Notes: generated by a model from the letters alone, not told the origin. A DNA stretch of 62,000 nt from Tubiluchus corallicola (GCA_030141605.1 JAQGDQ010000615.1:1-62000); one strand, 5' to 3'; positions 12,481 to 23,850 are shown, counted from the stretch's first letter. Program-made: numbers and translations.

Positions 12481-13304
12481 GGAGATCGCTGGCATCTATT
12501 AGCATTAAATAGAACATTGTAGAATGTTCGGTTAGAATAATTGTCTTACCGTGTAGAATGTTTTTGAACAAAACTTCTAGAAGCTTCTCGGACACGCTAT
12601 ATAAGGCGAAGCAGACCGCTGAGAGAGACTCACGCATATTCACACGGACGCCACTTACACATTCTCTTGTATACTTGCATTTTCAGATACACTATATAGG
12701 GTGCCAAGGAACATAGGTTTTACATGTCAACTGTAGACCTGCGTTAACTCAAATGTAGACTTAGGTAATTCAAATGTGTCTTGGTAACGCAAATGTAGAC
12801 TTAGGTAGTTCAAATGTGTTAACAATGGTTTTCAACAAATCTTAAGCATTTTTGGTAAGTAAAATGTAGACACATGTCAAGTCAAATGTGACATTGGTAT
12901 CTCAAATGTGGATAGGTGGTAAAGCTTAAGGATGTTAAATTTAATCTTCTTTAATTTTTAATAATTGCTCTTAAGTTAAAACAATGTTATAGGCCTAATA
13001 ATAGATGCACTATCTTTGGTTTATCTTTCTCTAATTTGCACTTAAATAACTTAATTACCGATTTATTCAAAGTAATGCATCTACATTTGACTTACCTAAG
13101 TCACATTTGAGTTACCAAAACACATTGGAAATTCCTATGTCTACATTTGACTTACCTAAGTCACATTTGAACTTTCCTGTGTCTACATTTGACGTGTAAA
13201 ACCTATAGACGTTTCTTTCTAGAACATTCTACGCGGTAAGACGATTATTCTAACGGAACATTCTACAATGTTCTATTTAATTCTAATAGATGCCAGCGAT
13301 CTCC
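12481..13304. mobile_element. Nested foldback element, right-arm copy
   Basis: Mirror of 4044-4866, starting GGAGATCGCTGGCATCTATT and ending with its near reverse complement. It contains the same oppositely oriented clusters of CAAATGTAGAC-type motifs and no transposase frame. Confidence 0.7.
12575..12606 (+). promoter_or_regulatory. Heat-shock-type promoter (HSE + TATA), right-arm copy
   Basis: TTCTAGAAGCTTC (12575-12587) is a perfect three-unit HSE, preceded by a further GAAC at 12566; TATATAAGG follows at 12598-12606. A splice-acceptor-like TTGCATTTTCAG lies about 80 bases downstream. The HSE and TATA core survives in both arms although the central spacer of the HSE differs (CC versus CT on the minus strand). 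Heat responsiveness is inferred from motif architecture only. Confidence 0.6.
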
Positions 13305-13428
13305 TCAATAGAAGTGTAGTTATTTATGCTAAACGCAAAGTGTGATAACTATACATACTGATACCAATTAGTTTATATGATCTGAACCATTACTACACTA
13401 ACGGAAGTTGTTTGATGGAAGTTGATTC

Positions 13429-13635
13429 TTGGTTTTTACCACTTATTGTTTCTTTGAAGACGGAAACAATAAACAATTTAACAGCCCTGACGTAAGAACT
13501 CTACCAGCGTATGAATTAAATGTAAATTACACTTTGCAACGTCGACGGCCTCAGGTAAAGTTGGCACCGTGCCAGTTTCAGTTCGACTCTTCAAATCACG
13601 TGCATTCGGTTACGTTTGACATACCTGATAATTGA
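13429..13635 (+). other. Short ORF remnant, right-arm copy
   Basis: Counterpart of the frame at 3709-3918. It shares QFNSPDVRTLPAYELNVNYT, then differs because about 19 bases are missing, after which it reads a different frame to a stop. Function and family are unknown. Confidence 0.3.
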
Positions 13636-14631
13636 TTAAGGAAACAAGCTCTCCGCCCGCATCCCAGGGTACCAATGTCGTTTATAAAATGACAGAATCA
13701 GTTGAGACAGAAAGGACATTAATAGAATAATAAATAACATGAAGAAATTGAGATCACATAAAAAGTATTAAACGAAACTTTCCCCCGGGCGTATGGTGCA
13801 AATGCTATAAGAATGTTGTTGACATCCTCTTAGCTAAACAACATACAATCAAAGAAAATTCGAATAATCATACGTCATAATTCGAATAATAAATAAATAA
13901 ACATAAATAAATTGTGCAATGACTTCAAGAATGTTATAAAACGAATGATTACGAATTGTATTAAAATGTTTAGACCTACTTGTTATGCGATATCTTAGAA
14001 ACCTAATTATTTGCTTGTCAAAAAAGTCAAATTCCACATTTACAGCTTTTTTAATTTTTAATTATTTCAAGTAGTAACAGTGAAAGTCAAAAGTATTTGC
14101 CTTCAAAAAAATGACCTATGCCGATAACAATGCGCATTTCTCTACTCTGAATTTTACATAAAAGTTATACTGAATTGTATTCATATTTAAAACTCAAATT
14201 GATGACTTCTGGTATGTTGTATATTGCTCTATTTACTTGTTTATAAATTGTGTTTTTATAGCCAATATCAATGTATGTACTACTTAGACATATTGAAATT
14301 CAAATCACACGTACAGTTAGTGACAAGGCCAGCATCTGTTGTTTTTCACATTTTTTCATAAGCTTTTATATCCATAATTGAATTTTTCATAAGATTATTA
14401 TCCCGTTTGGTTAACTTGCGTGTAAGAAACGTTTTAAAGTCATTTTTAATCAGATGTCTGAAGCAAACCTGAAACGGTTTTATTCACTGCAATAAAATTA
14501 TAAAAAGGCAGCGTTACATAAACATTGAAATTCTTGCTTGTTGTTCACTGAAAGAAAAATGATTTATGACTCGTGTTCGGTTTTTTGTTTTCAACTTGTA
14601 AGTCGTGATTTGGAGATCTTGGAATTATAGA

Positions 14632-14760
14632 GTCCAGCCACGTCTTTTTTACATTAATCTTGAGCGTGTTTTCTTGTTTATCTGTGGAGAAAGGTTAATG
14701 TGTTCTGATTGTATGTGTGCGAGAGGGAGAGAGAGAGAGCGGGGGAGAGAGAAAGAGAGC

Positions 14761-14817
<57 letters not shown>

Positions 14818-15046
14818 GGGGAGGGAGCGAGGGGGAGAGAGAGAAAGGGGGAGGGAGCGAGGGGGAGAGAGAGAGGAGGAGACAGAGAGAGAGCGGGGGA
14901 GAGAGAGAGAGGGGGAGCGAGAGGCGAGAGAGAGAGTCCAGCCACGTCTTTTTTACATTAATCTTGAGCGTGTTTTCTTGTTTATCTGTGGAGAAAGGTT
15001 AATGTGTTCTGATTGTATGTGTGCGAGAGGGAGAGAGGGAGAGCGG

Positions 15047-15086
<40 letters not shown>

Positions 15087-15375
15087 AGGGGAGGGAGCGA
15101 GGGAGAGAGAGAGGGGGGGGAGAGCGAGAGAGAGAGAAAGAGGGGGGAGGGAGCGAGGGGGAGAGAGAGAGGGAGGAGACAGAGAGAGAGAGAGAGAGCG
15201 GGGGAGAGAGAGAGAGGGGGAGCGAGAGAGCGAGAGAGAGACAGAATCCAGCCACGTCTTTTTTACATTAATCTTGAGCGTGTTTTCTTGTTTATCTGTG
15301 GAGAAAGGTTAATGTGTTCTGATTGTATGTGTGCGAGAGGGAGAGAGAGAGAGCGGGGGAGAGAGAGAGAGAGAA

Positions 15376-15417
<42 letters not shown>

Positions 15418-15715
15418 AGTAGAGGCAGGGAGGGAGAGAGAGAGAAAGAGAGAGAGGGGGGGGAAGAGAAGGGAGGAGAGAGAGAGGGAGAGAGAGAGAA
15501 GTAGGGGAGAGAGAGAGAGTAGAGGAGAGAGAGAGAGAAAGAGAGGGGGAAGAGAGGGGAGGAGAGAGGAGAGAGAAGTAGAGGGACGGAGAGAGAGAAA
15601 GAGAGAGAGAAGTAGGAGGGAGGGAGGAAGTAGGAGGAGGAAGAGAGGGAGAGAGAGAGAAAGAGAGAGAGAGAGGGGGGAGAGGGGAGGAGAGAGAGAG
15701 AGGGGGGAGTAATTT
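14632..15715. repeat. (GA)n-rich block with three ~305-bp units
   Basis: Mirror of the left (CT)n block but longer. The non-repetitive segment CCAGCCACGTCTTTTTTACA onward recurs at about 14635, 14938 and 15250, each followed by a GTGCGAGAGGGAGAG purine run. Arg/Glu and Ser/Leu frames on both strands are artefacts. Confidence 0.92.
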
Positions 15716-16919
15716 GATTTGGTTTTTACTTTATTTACTGTAAATTTAAAAAATTCCACAATTAGAAAACAAGGACAACAGAAAGAAAAAACACGATGTT
15801 TAAGAAAGGATATAAGCACGTAGAAGACAGATAAGAACTAACTAGCTTCTGGTTGCATCACACCTGTGACTGTAGATAGTGATTTTATACCTAGTTGTGT
15901 GTATCTCCCCGTCAGTTGTTTTTTATTTATTATGCTTCTGTGCTTGTACGTTGATAATAATTATAAATAAAAAACTCCCAAAAGAATTAGTATTAATAAT
16001 TCCATGTGATTTTTTTGTCTTTTTCTTTCACCTGAAGATAAACTACAACGGTATTCCTGTATTTCTTCTATTTTCTGTATTACAAAACATTCCTTGCTCA
16101 TGTTTTCCTTATTAATTGGGATTTTGAATTCATTGTCTCTATTCTTGTCATTAATAGTTAATTGGTATTTTTATAAACTGCTTTACTGCGTCGTAATTGA
16201 AGAGCTTAACTTAGACATTCGTGCTACGGTATTAACTCCCTCTCACCCTCCCCTCCCCCGGTTCAGACCTAGGTCCGGTTGAACTTAGCGCTACAGAGGT
16301 GAGTTCACAACATCCAAAAGACTCTCTTCTTTCTAGAGCAAATAAAAATACTGGTTGCTGTTTTACTTGTATGCAAGCAAGCACGCTTAGAGGACCTTCT
16401 ACAATAGCAGTAATGAACAACCTTGCTTTAGTTTTGTTTAAATTCACTCTAACATACCATTCCTGCATTTTGATTAGTTCTTCAATGAGAAACAAACAGC
16501 CACTATACAGTTCTACTAATTCAAAAAATAGGACAGATCGACGCTTTCAGAACCTTCGTTAAATTCTATTTTTCCACTGAACGAAAGACGGATTTGTTCT
16601 GTACGAAGTAAACACGTTGACCTAAACACGTCCAGTTAAAATGAAAAAGGACAATAACCTTTTTTCGGCGAATGTAAAATATAAAATCTCGTTCTTAATA
16701 AACGTACTTTTATGGCCGCCATGTTTATCACATTTGTGGCGATTAAATTAAATTTTTGGCGGCTTCTCTTTGCACAAAAGCTATAAAATTTATCAAAACA
16801 TAAATGTTTTCTTGTTTTAAACATGTAACATATATTATATACATTATGTAATTGAATTTATATTCGCGCATTTCGAAGAACGGTCGGCATTCTTGATAAA
16901 ATAAATTTTGACAATAATT

Positions 16920-17065
16920 AGGCCTATAGTAGGTGATATAGGATGTAGTAGGACATTTGCAAATGTAGGCCTATTTGTGTAAATAAATTTTTGCAATAAT
17001 TATTCCTATAATAGGAGATATAGGATGTAGTAGGACATTTGCAAATGTAGGCCTATTTGTGTATT
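16920..17065. repeat. 82-bp repeat, ~1.8 copies at the outer end of the right arm
   Basis: Reverse complement of the array at 1-626 (GGCCTATAGTAGGTGATATA, then GGACATTTGCAAATGTAGGC), reduced to fewer than two units. It ends abruptly at TGTGTA before unrelated sequence. Confidence 0.92.
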
Positions 17066-17359
17066 TTCACAAAAAACGCTACTATTTCGTGCAGGTGAAG
17101 TACATCGTTATTCATATTAAGGAAAGGGATATAAAATCTATCAAGCAAGTTTAGTTGAATGAAACTAGTTTAGTTTGGTTTGGTTTCCTGCCTGCATACA
17201 TCACATGTTCAAAATGTTAGTAAATAACGTTTTGTTGTTGTTGTTTGTTGTTATTGTTTAGAAGTCTGTTAAAAATTCTTTGCTTAAATTTGACAGGCTT
17301 TTTTCACGTGTAGCATGTTACCTGCTTTTTCTCGTTTAAGCATTATATCGCTGTAAGTG

Positions 17360-18095
17360 CGCGCGTTTTGTTTCATCAGGACTGCCTACGAGAAAATGTT
17401 TTTCACAGTCGGTATAGTTCCAAGTTTACGTGTATTTCCGAAAGACTATTTCTTAAGTTTTTTGCAATTCCTGTCAAATTGACATCTAAGAGACATAATA
17501 CAAGATTTAATCAATACATTGCGCATTTCTGTAGAACCAAAATAGCTAAACATTTTATAATATATCAAGGACCAAAAGTCTGGAATAAGATTTGTCAATC
17601 CGCAAAAAATAGCAGATCTATTACTAGATTTTAAAAAATGCTAAAAAATCAAATTTTAAGTAAGTATCAGTGAGTAATCAAAATTTCTATCAGTATTCAT
17701 CCTCACAGTAGTTGAAAAACAGTGGTGTTAGCTTAATCAAGTTATTTTAATTTTACATACTATCAAAAAATAATAGTCTTTTATATAATCCCATATATGA
17801 GCTTCATTCATTACATCATTCCATTTTAAGCACTAATGTTTTTTATCACGATTCACTTTAAAATTTCAGTTTATTTCCATTACTTTTTTTCTATCACTGT
17901 GTGGGACAATCTAGCAAGCCCTGCTTTTTGATTGCCCGCAACACATTTACCTTCGTGTATAAGTGAACAGTGTTTGAGGCTTTTCCTGTGCAGTATTTCT
18001 TATTTGTATTATATCCATTGTAGGCCCTTTCACTATATATTGTATATGTAACCATTGTAAATGTGTAAGGTGAAATAAATGACTTATGACTAAGC
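17360..18095 (+). mobile_element. 5'-truncated LINE: reverse transcriptase C-terminus and 3' UTR
   Basis: The frame 17368-17634 contains IYQGPKVWNKI followed by a basic tail, the hallmark C-terminal segment of CR1/L2/Jockey-like reverse transcriptases (Y-x-G-x-x-W-N). The following AT-rich sequence ends near GTGAAATAAATGACTTATGA, typical of a LINE 3' UTR. No reverse transcriptase core is present, so the copy is dead on arrival. The upstream boundary is uncertain. Confidence 0.6.
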
Positions 18096-18599
18096 GCCCG
18101 GCGTGTCACAACCCAAAATACACAATGACAAAATTCAAAGCGCAACGTAATGAACGAATGTAAAGTTACCGTTTAACTACATGTGTTTAGTGCTTAATGG
18201 CGCCACCAGTTCTTGGTAGATTGCTTTGTTATCAAAATACAAGCTCTGATTCTCATGTGTTTGGCTTGTTTATGACGCGAGAATTCTGATGTACGTGCTC
18301 ACAAATTGTTTTTGTCGATTTTTGTTTTATTTTCTATAGTTATAGTGAGCGTTAAGGTTACCATTTTTAAACCAAAAGAATGTGTAGCTTATATACATAA
18401 TAGCATGTCTTTTAGATAAAAAATTTCCATGATTCCGTCTCAACTGAGCATGGCAGAAGGAGTTTAAGTGTGTTAGTTACTGTGAACAGTGAGTGAGATA
18501 ATAAATAACGGAAGCTGTTTAACTTTTCATATGATACGAGCGCTAGATATATTTCTACTAGGCTTAATATTATTTATTTTGATGTTATTCACAGAAAAT

Positions 18600-18845
18600 G
18601 TGCATACAGTTTATGCGTCAGGCTGAATAACAGTGAAAATTTTATATGCAAGAACATTTTAAACAGTGATGCAAACTTTACTTCTGTAATTAGACGTCAT
18701 TGGCGTAGTTTGTTATATCGTTAATTGTTATTTGTGTTATTGTTGTGTTTCATGATTTATTGTATTATTTGTATTAATTTGTGATGTGTATATGAACTTT
18801 GTGAAGTTTGAAACAAAATATTAAATCTAAATCTAAATCTAAATA
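18600..18845 (+). mobile_element. LINE 3' UTR ending in an (AAATCT)n tail
   Basis: TGATGTGTATATGAACTTTG is followed at 18820-18843 by AAATCTAAATCTAAATCTAA, the short microsatellite tail left by many CR1/L2/RTE-like LINEs. No coding part was recognised and the 5' limit is arbitrary. The DNA from 18845 to 19345 is AT-rich, with a (TA)n run at about 19198-19224; it is the 3' flank of the SLC26 gene that follows. Confidence 0.45.
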
Positions 18846-19192
18846 AATTACTCTAGCCGTCAAAATAAGATAATGGCAAAGACGTAATTTTTTGCAAAAA
18901 ACAATATTTTACTATTTTATCCATAAAGAAATTTATAATATTCAGTATTTACAAGGCTATTTACAACTTTCTGAACTTTTCATTACATCTATGAAAAGCA
19001 GCTGTGAAGTAGAACCCTTCCTTTCACTTGTACAACATTTTTCCATACCATAAATATACAAAATATACAACGGTGAATCAAAACTTTTCTATGTACACAT
19101 TGTGTATACTAAGTTATATGAGTTTGTAAGAACACTATATACTACACAAAATATATTTAAGCATACCATACAGCAACTATAAACCTTAAAAG

Positions 19193-19227
<35 letters not shown>

Positions 19228-19345
19228 AAATCGTTTTTAGCAATTATCTTTTTTTTCAATAAAATTTAGAATATCGAATGTAGGAATTCTTAAAAAACTC
19301 ATTGCGTTCTATAGAACACAAAAATCCTATTTACAAGAAGACCAG

Positions 19346-21595
19346 TTACAACATTTCGCTAATAACAACCGAGTACAGTGTAGATTCTGTACAATGTATG
19401 ACAGCATCGTGAATGCTCATGAACACGTGATCCTTCAACACTTTGTCGAAGAAGTCCATGCGATTGAGAGTGCGAATGAGATTGAAGTGACAGTTGGCAA
19501 AGTAGACATCGATACCAACGTCCCTGTACTCATGATAGATGCTAAGCAACATGTCCTTGCCGGCTAAATCTATGAGAGAAAGAAGGGAACAGTCAATGAT
19601 GAGAGCGGAGACCGTTGTAGGAGGGATGGAAGCCATAGACGCCATGGAGATCCTCCTGTCGACAATGCTCTCCGGATTGTTGTTGACGCCTGCCGGCTCC
19701 TCTTCCATTTCAAAGGCAATGTTTGCATTGGCGTGAGGAACGGAGATGACAGCAACATCTGGCTGACTCTTTCTATGTTCTGAATTCTTTTGTTTCTCTT
19801 CTTCCTTAGCCTGCTTCTTTGCTCGTTTCACAGCTTTTTCGTGATGTTCTTTTACAGCAACTGGATCAATACCTGTGAGACGAATGAGCTTCTTGTGAAA
19901 GAAACTGGCATTGATGTAGTTGATGTCCGACTCATAACGGAATATCTTGATGCCCGGAATTTCGTGAGCTTCTTTGAAGTGAGAGATGTCTTGGTATATG
20001 TCGGTGTCCGGAATCCCCCCAAAGACAACTCCGCGAGCAAACTGCGTCCTGACGATGACCGTGAGCAGAGAAAATACAATGCCAAGTATCAGTCCATAAT
20101 GTACTTCTAGAATGACCACACCCAAGTATGTGACAACCCAGACTGCAAAATCCACTTTGCTTTCTCGCCATAGTCGTGGAAGACACTTGTAGTTGGAAAA
20201 CGTCTCACGTAAGGCGACGACAATCACGGCTGCAAGAATTGCTTTTGGCAGCGTTTCCAGATACTGTCCAAAATACAAAAGTACAGAAAGAATGAACATA
20301 GAGCAAATGGCACTTGCCAGTTGAGTCTTACCGCCAAGAGATTCTTGCAGAAGACTTCGTGAAAAAGAAGCTGCCGGCGTAATGCCTTGGAAAACAGAGC
20401 AAACGATAGAATCAACTCCCAATGCCATGAATTCTTGATTGGAATCAATTTTATAGTGATGTTTCTTAGCCAGATGACTTGCCACTGATACGGTGAAGGC
20501 AAAGGCAGTAACAGCTATAATGAATCCATCCATGATCAGATCTTTGACCACAAAAAATGGTGGAAGTTCTGGTTTGTTGATGCCTACTGGTATGTGGTTG
20601 ACGATTTTAACGTCCCACCTCTCTTCAAAGTTCAGTCTCCACGATAGAGCAGTAACAATGACGACGATGATAAAGTCAATAGGAATTGGTATTCTTAGCT
20701 TAAATCTCTTGTTGATGAACACTTTGACTACCAGGAGAATGACAATGCCCGACGCAGCAATTATAAGTTCTGGTACCTTTGTATAACCCGTACATATCCC
20801 TTCAGCTATAGCGTACCATGTTCTCAGAAGTTTGAGCACTCCAGTAAAATGAGGTATCTTCAGACCAAAGATGTATTTGAACTGTGACGTCATGATGTAC
20901 AAGGCAGCTCCAGTAACAAACCCGTCGGTGAGTGATTCTGAGAGGTAGAGAGTGATGCATCCCAGCTTGCAAATGCCAAAGGCCAGCTGAAAGAAACCCG
21001 CTACTAGGGCGACACCCATAGTGACAAGAATCCTGTAATCTGCAGGAATCAGCAGATCACTCTCTATATGAAGATAGTCGCTTACGTTGCCTGGCAATTC
21101 TGTTTTAATGTGCGAAACTACATCAGGATCCTGGATGAACACCCTACTCCACTTGTGCACAGCAGTACCGGTCATCCAGGAGATGACTGCAGCTGGAGCG
21201 ACGCTGACGTGTCTGGACGTCCCCATCAAGAAATAAACGATCAGAGAAAAGAAACTCGAGTACAGTCCACAAATCGGCGGTAGATGGGCAATTTGCGCAT
21301 AACCCATACTCTGAGGAACCATCATGATGGCTACAGTTAAGCCTGTGATTATGTCTGCGGGAAGATCATTCCTCCACTTGTAATGTCTCATCCATTTAAA
21401 CACAGGAAACAATGACTGTAGACTCTTCCATGCATGCTCCTTGGTAACTTTCTTAGCCACAGAGCTTTTGACCTTTTCAGCTCCGTGAGCCAAACGCTGG
21501 CGTAAGGTTTTCGTTTCTTCATCTTTCTTCTCCAAGAACTGGCTGTCAAATTCCGGCCGCGTGTACACCGGCCTTTCCACTGAAAACTGCCGCAT
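19346..21595 (-). CDS. SLC26-family anion exchanger 1 (intronless)
   Basis: A membrane anion transporter of the SLC26/SulP family, whose members exchange sulfate, chloride, bicarbonate, oxalate or related anions; the substrate cannot be read from sequence. The start is the ATG at 21593-21595 (MRQFSVERPVYTRPEFD), giving 749 residues, usual for the family. The frame extends 32 codons upstream but only to a GTG. Features: cytosolic N-terminus; SulP signature PPICGLYSSFF near residues 106-116, then GTSRHVSVAPAAVISW; NVS glycosylation site near 170-172; NQEFMALG and SRSLLQESLGGKTQLAS near 386-427; C-terminal STAS domain split by a Lys/Glu-rich insert, with IIDCSLLSLIDLAG and VDVYFANC-like strands. 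One uninterrupted exon is unusual for animal SLC26. It is paralogous and co-oriented with 29007-31127. Confidence 0.95.
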   Translation of the reverse strand: MRQFSVERPVYTRPEFDSQFLEKKDEETKTLRQRLAHGAEKVKSSVAKKVTKEHAWKSLQSLFPVFKWMRHYKWRNDLPADIITGLTVAIMMVPQSMGYAQIAHLPPICGLYSSFFSLIVYFLMGTSRHVSVAPAAVISWMTGTAVHKWSRVFIQDPDVVSHIKTELPGNVSDYLHIESDLLIPADYRILVTMGVALVAGFFQLAFGICKLGCITLYLSESLTDGFVTGAALYIMTSQFKYIFGLKIPHFTGVLKLLRTWYAIAEGICTGYTKVPELIIAASGIVILLVVKVFINKRFKLRIPIPIDFIIVVIVTALSWRLNFEERWDVKIVNHIPVGINKPELPPFFVVKDLIMDGFIIAVTAFAFTVSVASHLAKKHHYKIDSNQEFMALGVDSIVCSVFQGITPAASFSRSLLQESLGGKTQLASAICSMFILSVLLYFGQYLETLPKAILAAVIVVALRETFSNYKCLPRLWRESKVDFAVWVVTYLGVVILEVHYGLILGIVFSLLTVIVRTQFARGVVFGGIPDTDIYQDISHFKEAHEIPGIKIFRYESDINYINASFFHKKLIRLTGIDPVAVKEHHEKAVKRAKKQAKEEEKQKNSEHRKSQPDVAVISVPHANANIAFEMEEEPAGVNNNPESIVDRRISMASMASIPPTTVSALIIDCSLLSLIDLAGKDMLLSIYHEYRDVGIDVYFANCHFNLIRTLNRMDFFDKVLKDHVFMSIHDAVIHCTESTLYSVVISEML

Positions 21596-21688
21596 GACTA
21601 TCTCCCCTCCGATGCACCAAATCGTCTCTATGCTTATTGGTTGGAAGAATACTGCTTTAGAAAATGAAATAAGTGAATTCCAGCCACA

Positions 21689-21702
21689 CACGTGCTTATA
21701 AG
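21689..21702 (-). promoter_or_regulatory. Candidate core promoter of SLC26 gene 1
   Basis: About 100 bases upstream of the chosen ATG, CACGTG (21689-21694) abuts CTTATAAG (21695-21702), a TATA-like octamer; both are palindromic so strand is taken from the gene. A start site near 21670 would give a short 5' leader and supports translation from the ATG at 21595. Confidence 0.35.
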
Positions 21703-22229
21703 AGAGTCGTTCCGCCAGACCAGTTTCCGTATTGGCAGCCCACGTCCTTGAGTTGATGTGCTTTAGACGTCATCAGCACCCGCAGGCCATATGAACCTTT
21801 AACTCAATTTGTAATAAACAATCAGCTACCTGAGTAAGACAGGTGTATTAATTGCGCTGAAGATAAACTTACTGTCACCTGGGCTGCGACCTTTTTAATT
21901 TCTGTGGCCTCTTGCATAGAAAGGGACAGAGTTTTTTTTTGTATTCTAGACCCGAGAAGTGTAGTCATTAGGGGAGCTGTCCAGGGTCGCGGGGGGCAAG
22001 CGGATGTTTTTTTCGCAGAACCAGAGTGTGTCCACTTCTTGGCTCGATGACGTCTGCACGTGAGAAAGCGTAAACATGTTTTTACTGCTGCAGTTTTGAA
22101 CTCATTTCTGTTTCTGGTTTTCGCTACATTTACGCACTATGGTTAAACATTAGCCTTCTCGTTTTTTTTACATCAGAAACTGAATTTAGATCTACCTTAA
22201 CCCAGATTTAAATAACAAAAGCATATTCA

Positions 22230-22645
22230 TAGCGCAGGTTAAGTGATTCAGATCTGTGTGTTTGCGGTTTGGGCAGTCAAACCCCAGAACATTTAATTTT
22301 TCATTGTCCGTTACCATTTGTTAGAAAAGATATAAGAGTAAATCTCGAACGCAGCTCAGAAAATAATGACATTCGAAACATTTACAAAAAGAGAGACACT
22401 AATGTAACCAAAATGTATATAGATATTGTAAAAGAACTAACCCAAAATGATCTTATAGTAAATTGATTATACATTGATTATAAATATTGGATATATATTT
22501 AGAATAAGTAAATCGTAATGCAAAATTGTCAGCTTGTTTAGTAAGTAATTCATTTAATGTACATAGTGTATAGACTTATTTAACATTTTTGTACTTTTGT
22601 GCCCTGCAAATAGAGGGCTTCTTGTATAATTTTCAATAAAGATTT

Positions 22646-22690
<45 letters not shown>
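22230..22690 (+). mobile_element. 5'-truncated non-LTR retrotransposon with (AAT)n tail
   Basis: The frame around 22245-22466 reads CVCGLGSQTPEHLIFHC, the Cys/His motif (C-x-C-x8-H-x4-C here) found at the C-terminus of many L1/R1/Jockey-like ORF2 proteins, then a basic tail to a stop. The 3' UTR runs into (AAT)n at 22651-22690. Only the 3' end is present. From 21700 to 22230 I see no gene, only the 5' flank of SLC26 gene 1. Confidence 0.65.
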
Positions 22691-22691
<1 letters not shown>

Positions 22692-23719
22692 GTGTTGATA
22701 CGGCTTTCTATTGTGTATTAGCTGTTAATAGCAATAAAATTGTACAATTAAATTACACCAATGTAATGACCTTACCATTCACAGTTCACAATGCGGGTTA
22801 TTAACTCTGGGAAACTCTGGAGGGCAAGCTGGAAGGCGCGGTGTTTCCAGTGTCAAATAAAATAAATCAAACATGTTACAAAAAGGCATAAATAAATAAG
22901 TTTTATATGAATAATAAATAATTATATGAAAAAGAAACAATTTTGCATCATCAAGTTTTTATTGTTTTACGTTGTTTCTAGGAGGAATCAAGATTGGATG
23001 ATTTGGTTTTTTTCTTTTTCTGATATGGTTCATATAAAAGATATTTACTTATGCCTTCAGATTGGCTTCTGTCTACTGCATTTTTTTATAATATTTAAGT
23101 TATTTTAAATATTTTTTATTAATAAATAAATTATAATTTACGAATATTAAATAGTAAATTATTTTTGTAAGAAATAATATCAACGGGTAAAAATAAACCA
23201 CTGATATTGCTATAGTAATTAATTAAAAATACATATATAATGAAAAATCAAGAATTCCATGTTTATTCCATTACTGCAGAAAAACACTTTCGTAGAAAAA
23301 CACCTTCATATAGGGTTTTCTGTAAAAGTTTTTTTCTTGAAGAAAACCGCATAGAAGGGGTTTTTCGATAAACCCTTTAAGCGTTTTCATTGGGGACACT
23401 AGGAAAACCCTTTAAACCCTTTAAAAATCCTTTCTTTTTAACATTGTACGACATGTCAGTGAGAAAGATGATTAAAATTCTATACAACGAAATAAATTGT
23501 GAAAAAAAAACGATTAAAATTACTGTAATTCTTTACGTCTGGCATAAACAGAAGTCTTGCACGCTATAAATACGTTAAGATCAACACATTTGCAAAGAAT
23601 AGCCTATTTTCGTCGGTCCAACGAATACAAAAAATATTACAAATATTACGAAATAAATATTACAACCTGAAAGTAACTGTTTGTGTAACCAATTTGAAAA
23701 TGTAACAGGTCACTGCATG

Positions 23720-23850
23720 GGGAGCTCTTGAAGAAAATGCACACTGAGGATGAGGAAATAAATTTGGGAAACTGCGTTTTCCAACTATGATTTGAACCCT
23801 GGTCTTGCTAGGCTCTTACAACTGCGCCACCTAGTATTGATGGAAGGCTA
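23720..23850 (-). mobile_element. tRNA-derived SINE
   Basis: On the minus strand, GGTGGCGCAGTTGTAAGAGC (A box) is followed about 30 bases later by GGTTCAAATC (B box), then an unrelated AT-rich body. The order and spacing are those of a tRNA-derived SINE head, but no full acceptor stem or anticodon arm is intact. The 3' limit is uncertain. The neighbouring stretches 22690-23720 and 23850-24540 are AT-rich with no gene. Confidence 0.5.

Larger units (their letters stand above)
9883..17066. repeat. Right arm of the ~17-kb inverted repeat
   Basis: Reverse complement of 1-7462. The outer boundary is at about 17066, where the 82-bp repeat stops after CCTATTTGTGTA and unrelated sequence begins. Arm differences are substitutions, small indels, different microsatellite and minisatellite copy numbers, and a third ~300-bp unit in the purine block. 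No complete gene was recognised. Stretches not listed separately contain AT-rich non-coding sequence that mirrors the left arm. Confidence 0.95.

Noticed and set aside
21596-21691. N-terminal extension of SLC26 gene 1 (MCGWNSLISF...)
   Set aside because: It begins with GTG, overlaps the likely transcription start, and the paralogue's N-terminus aligns with the ATG at 21595.
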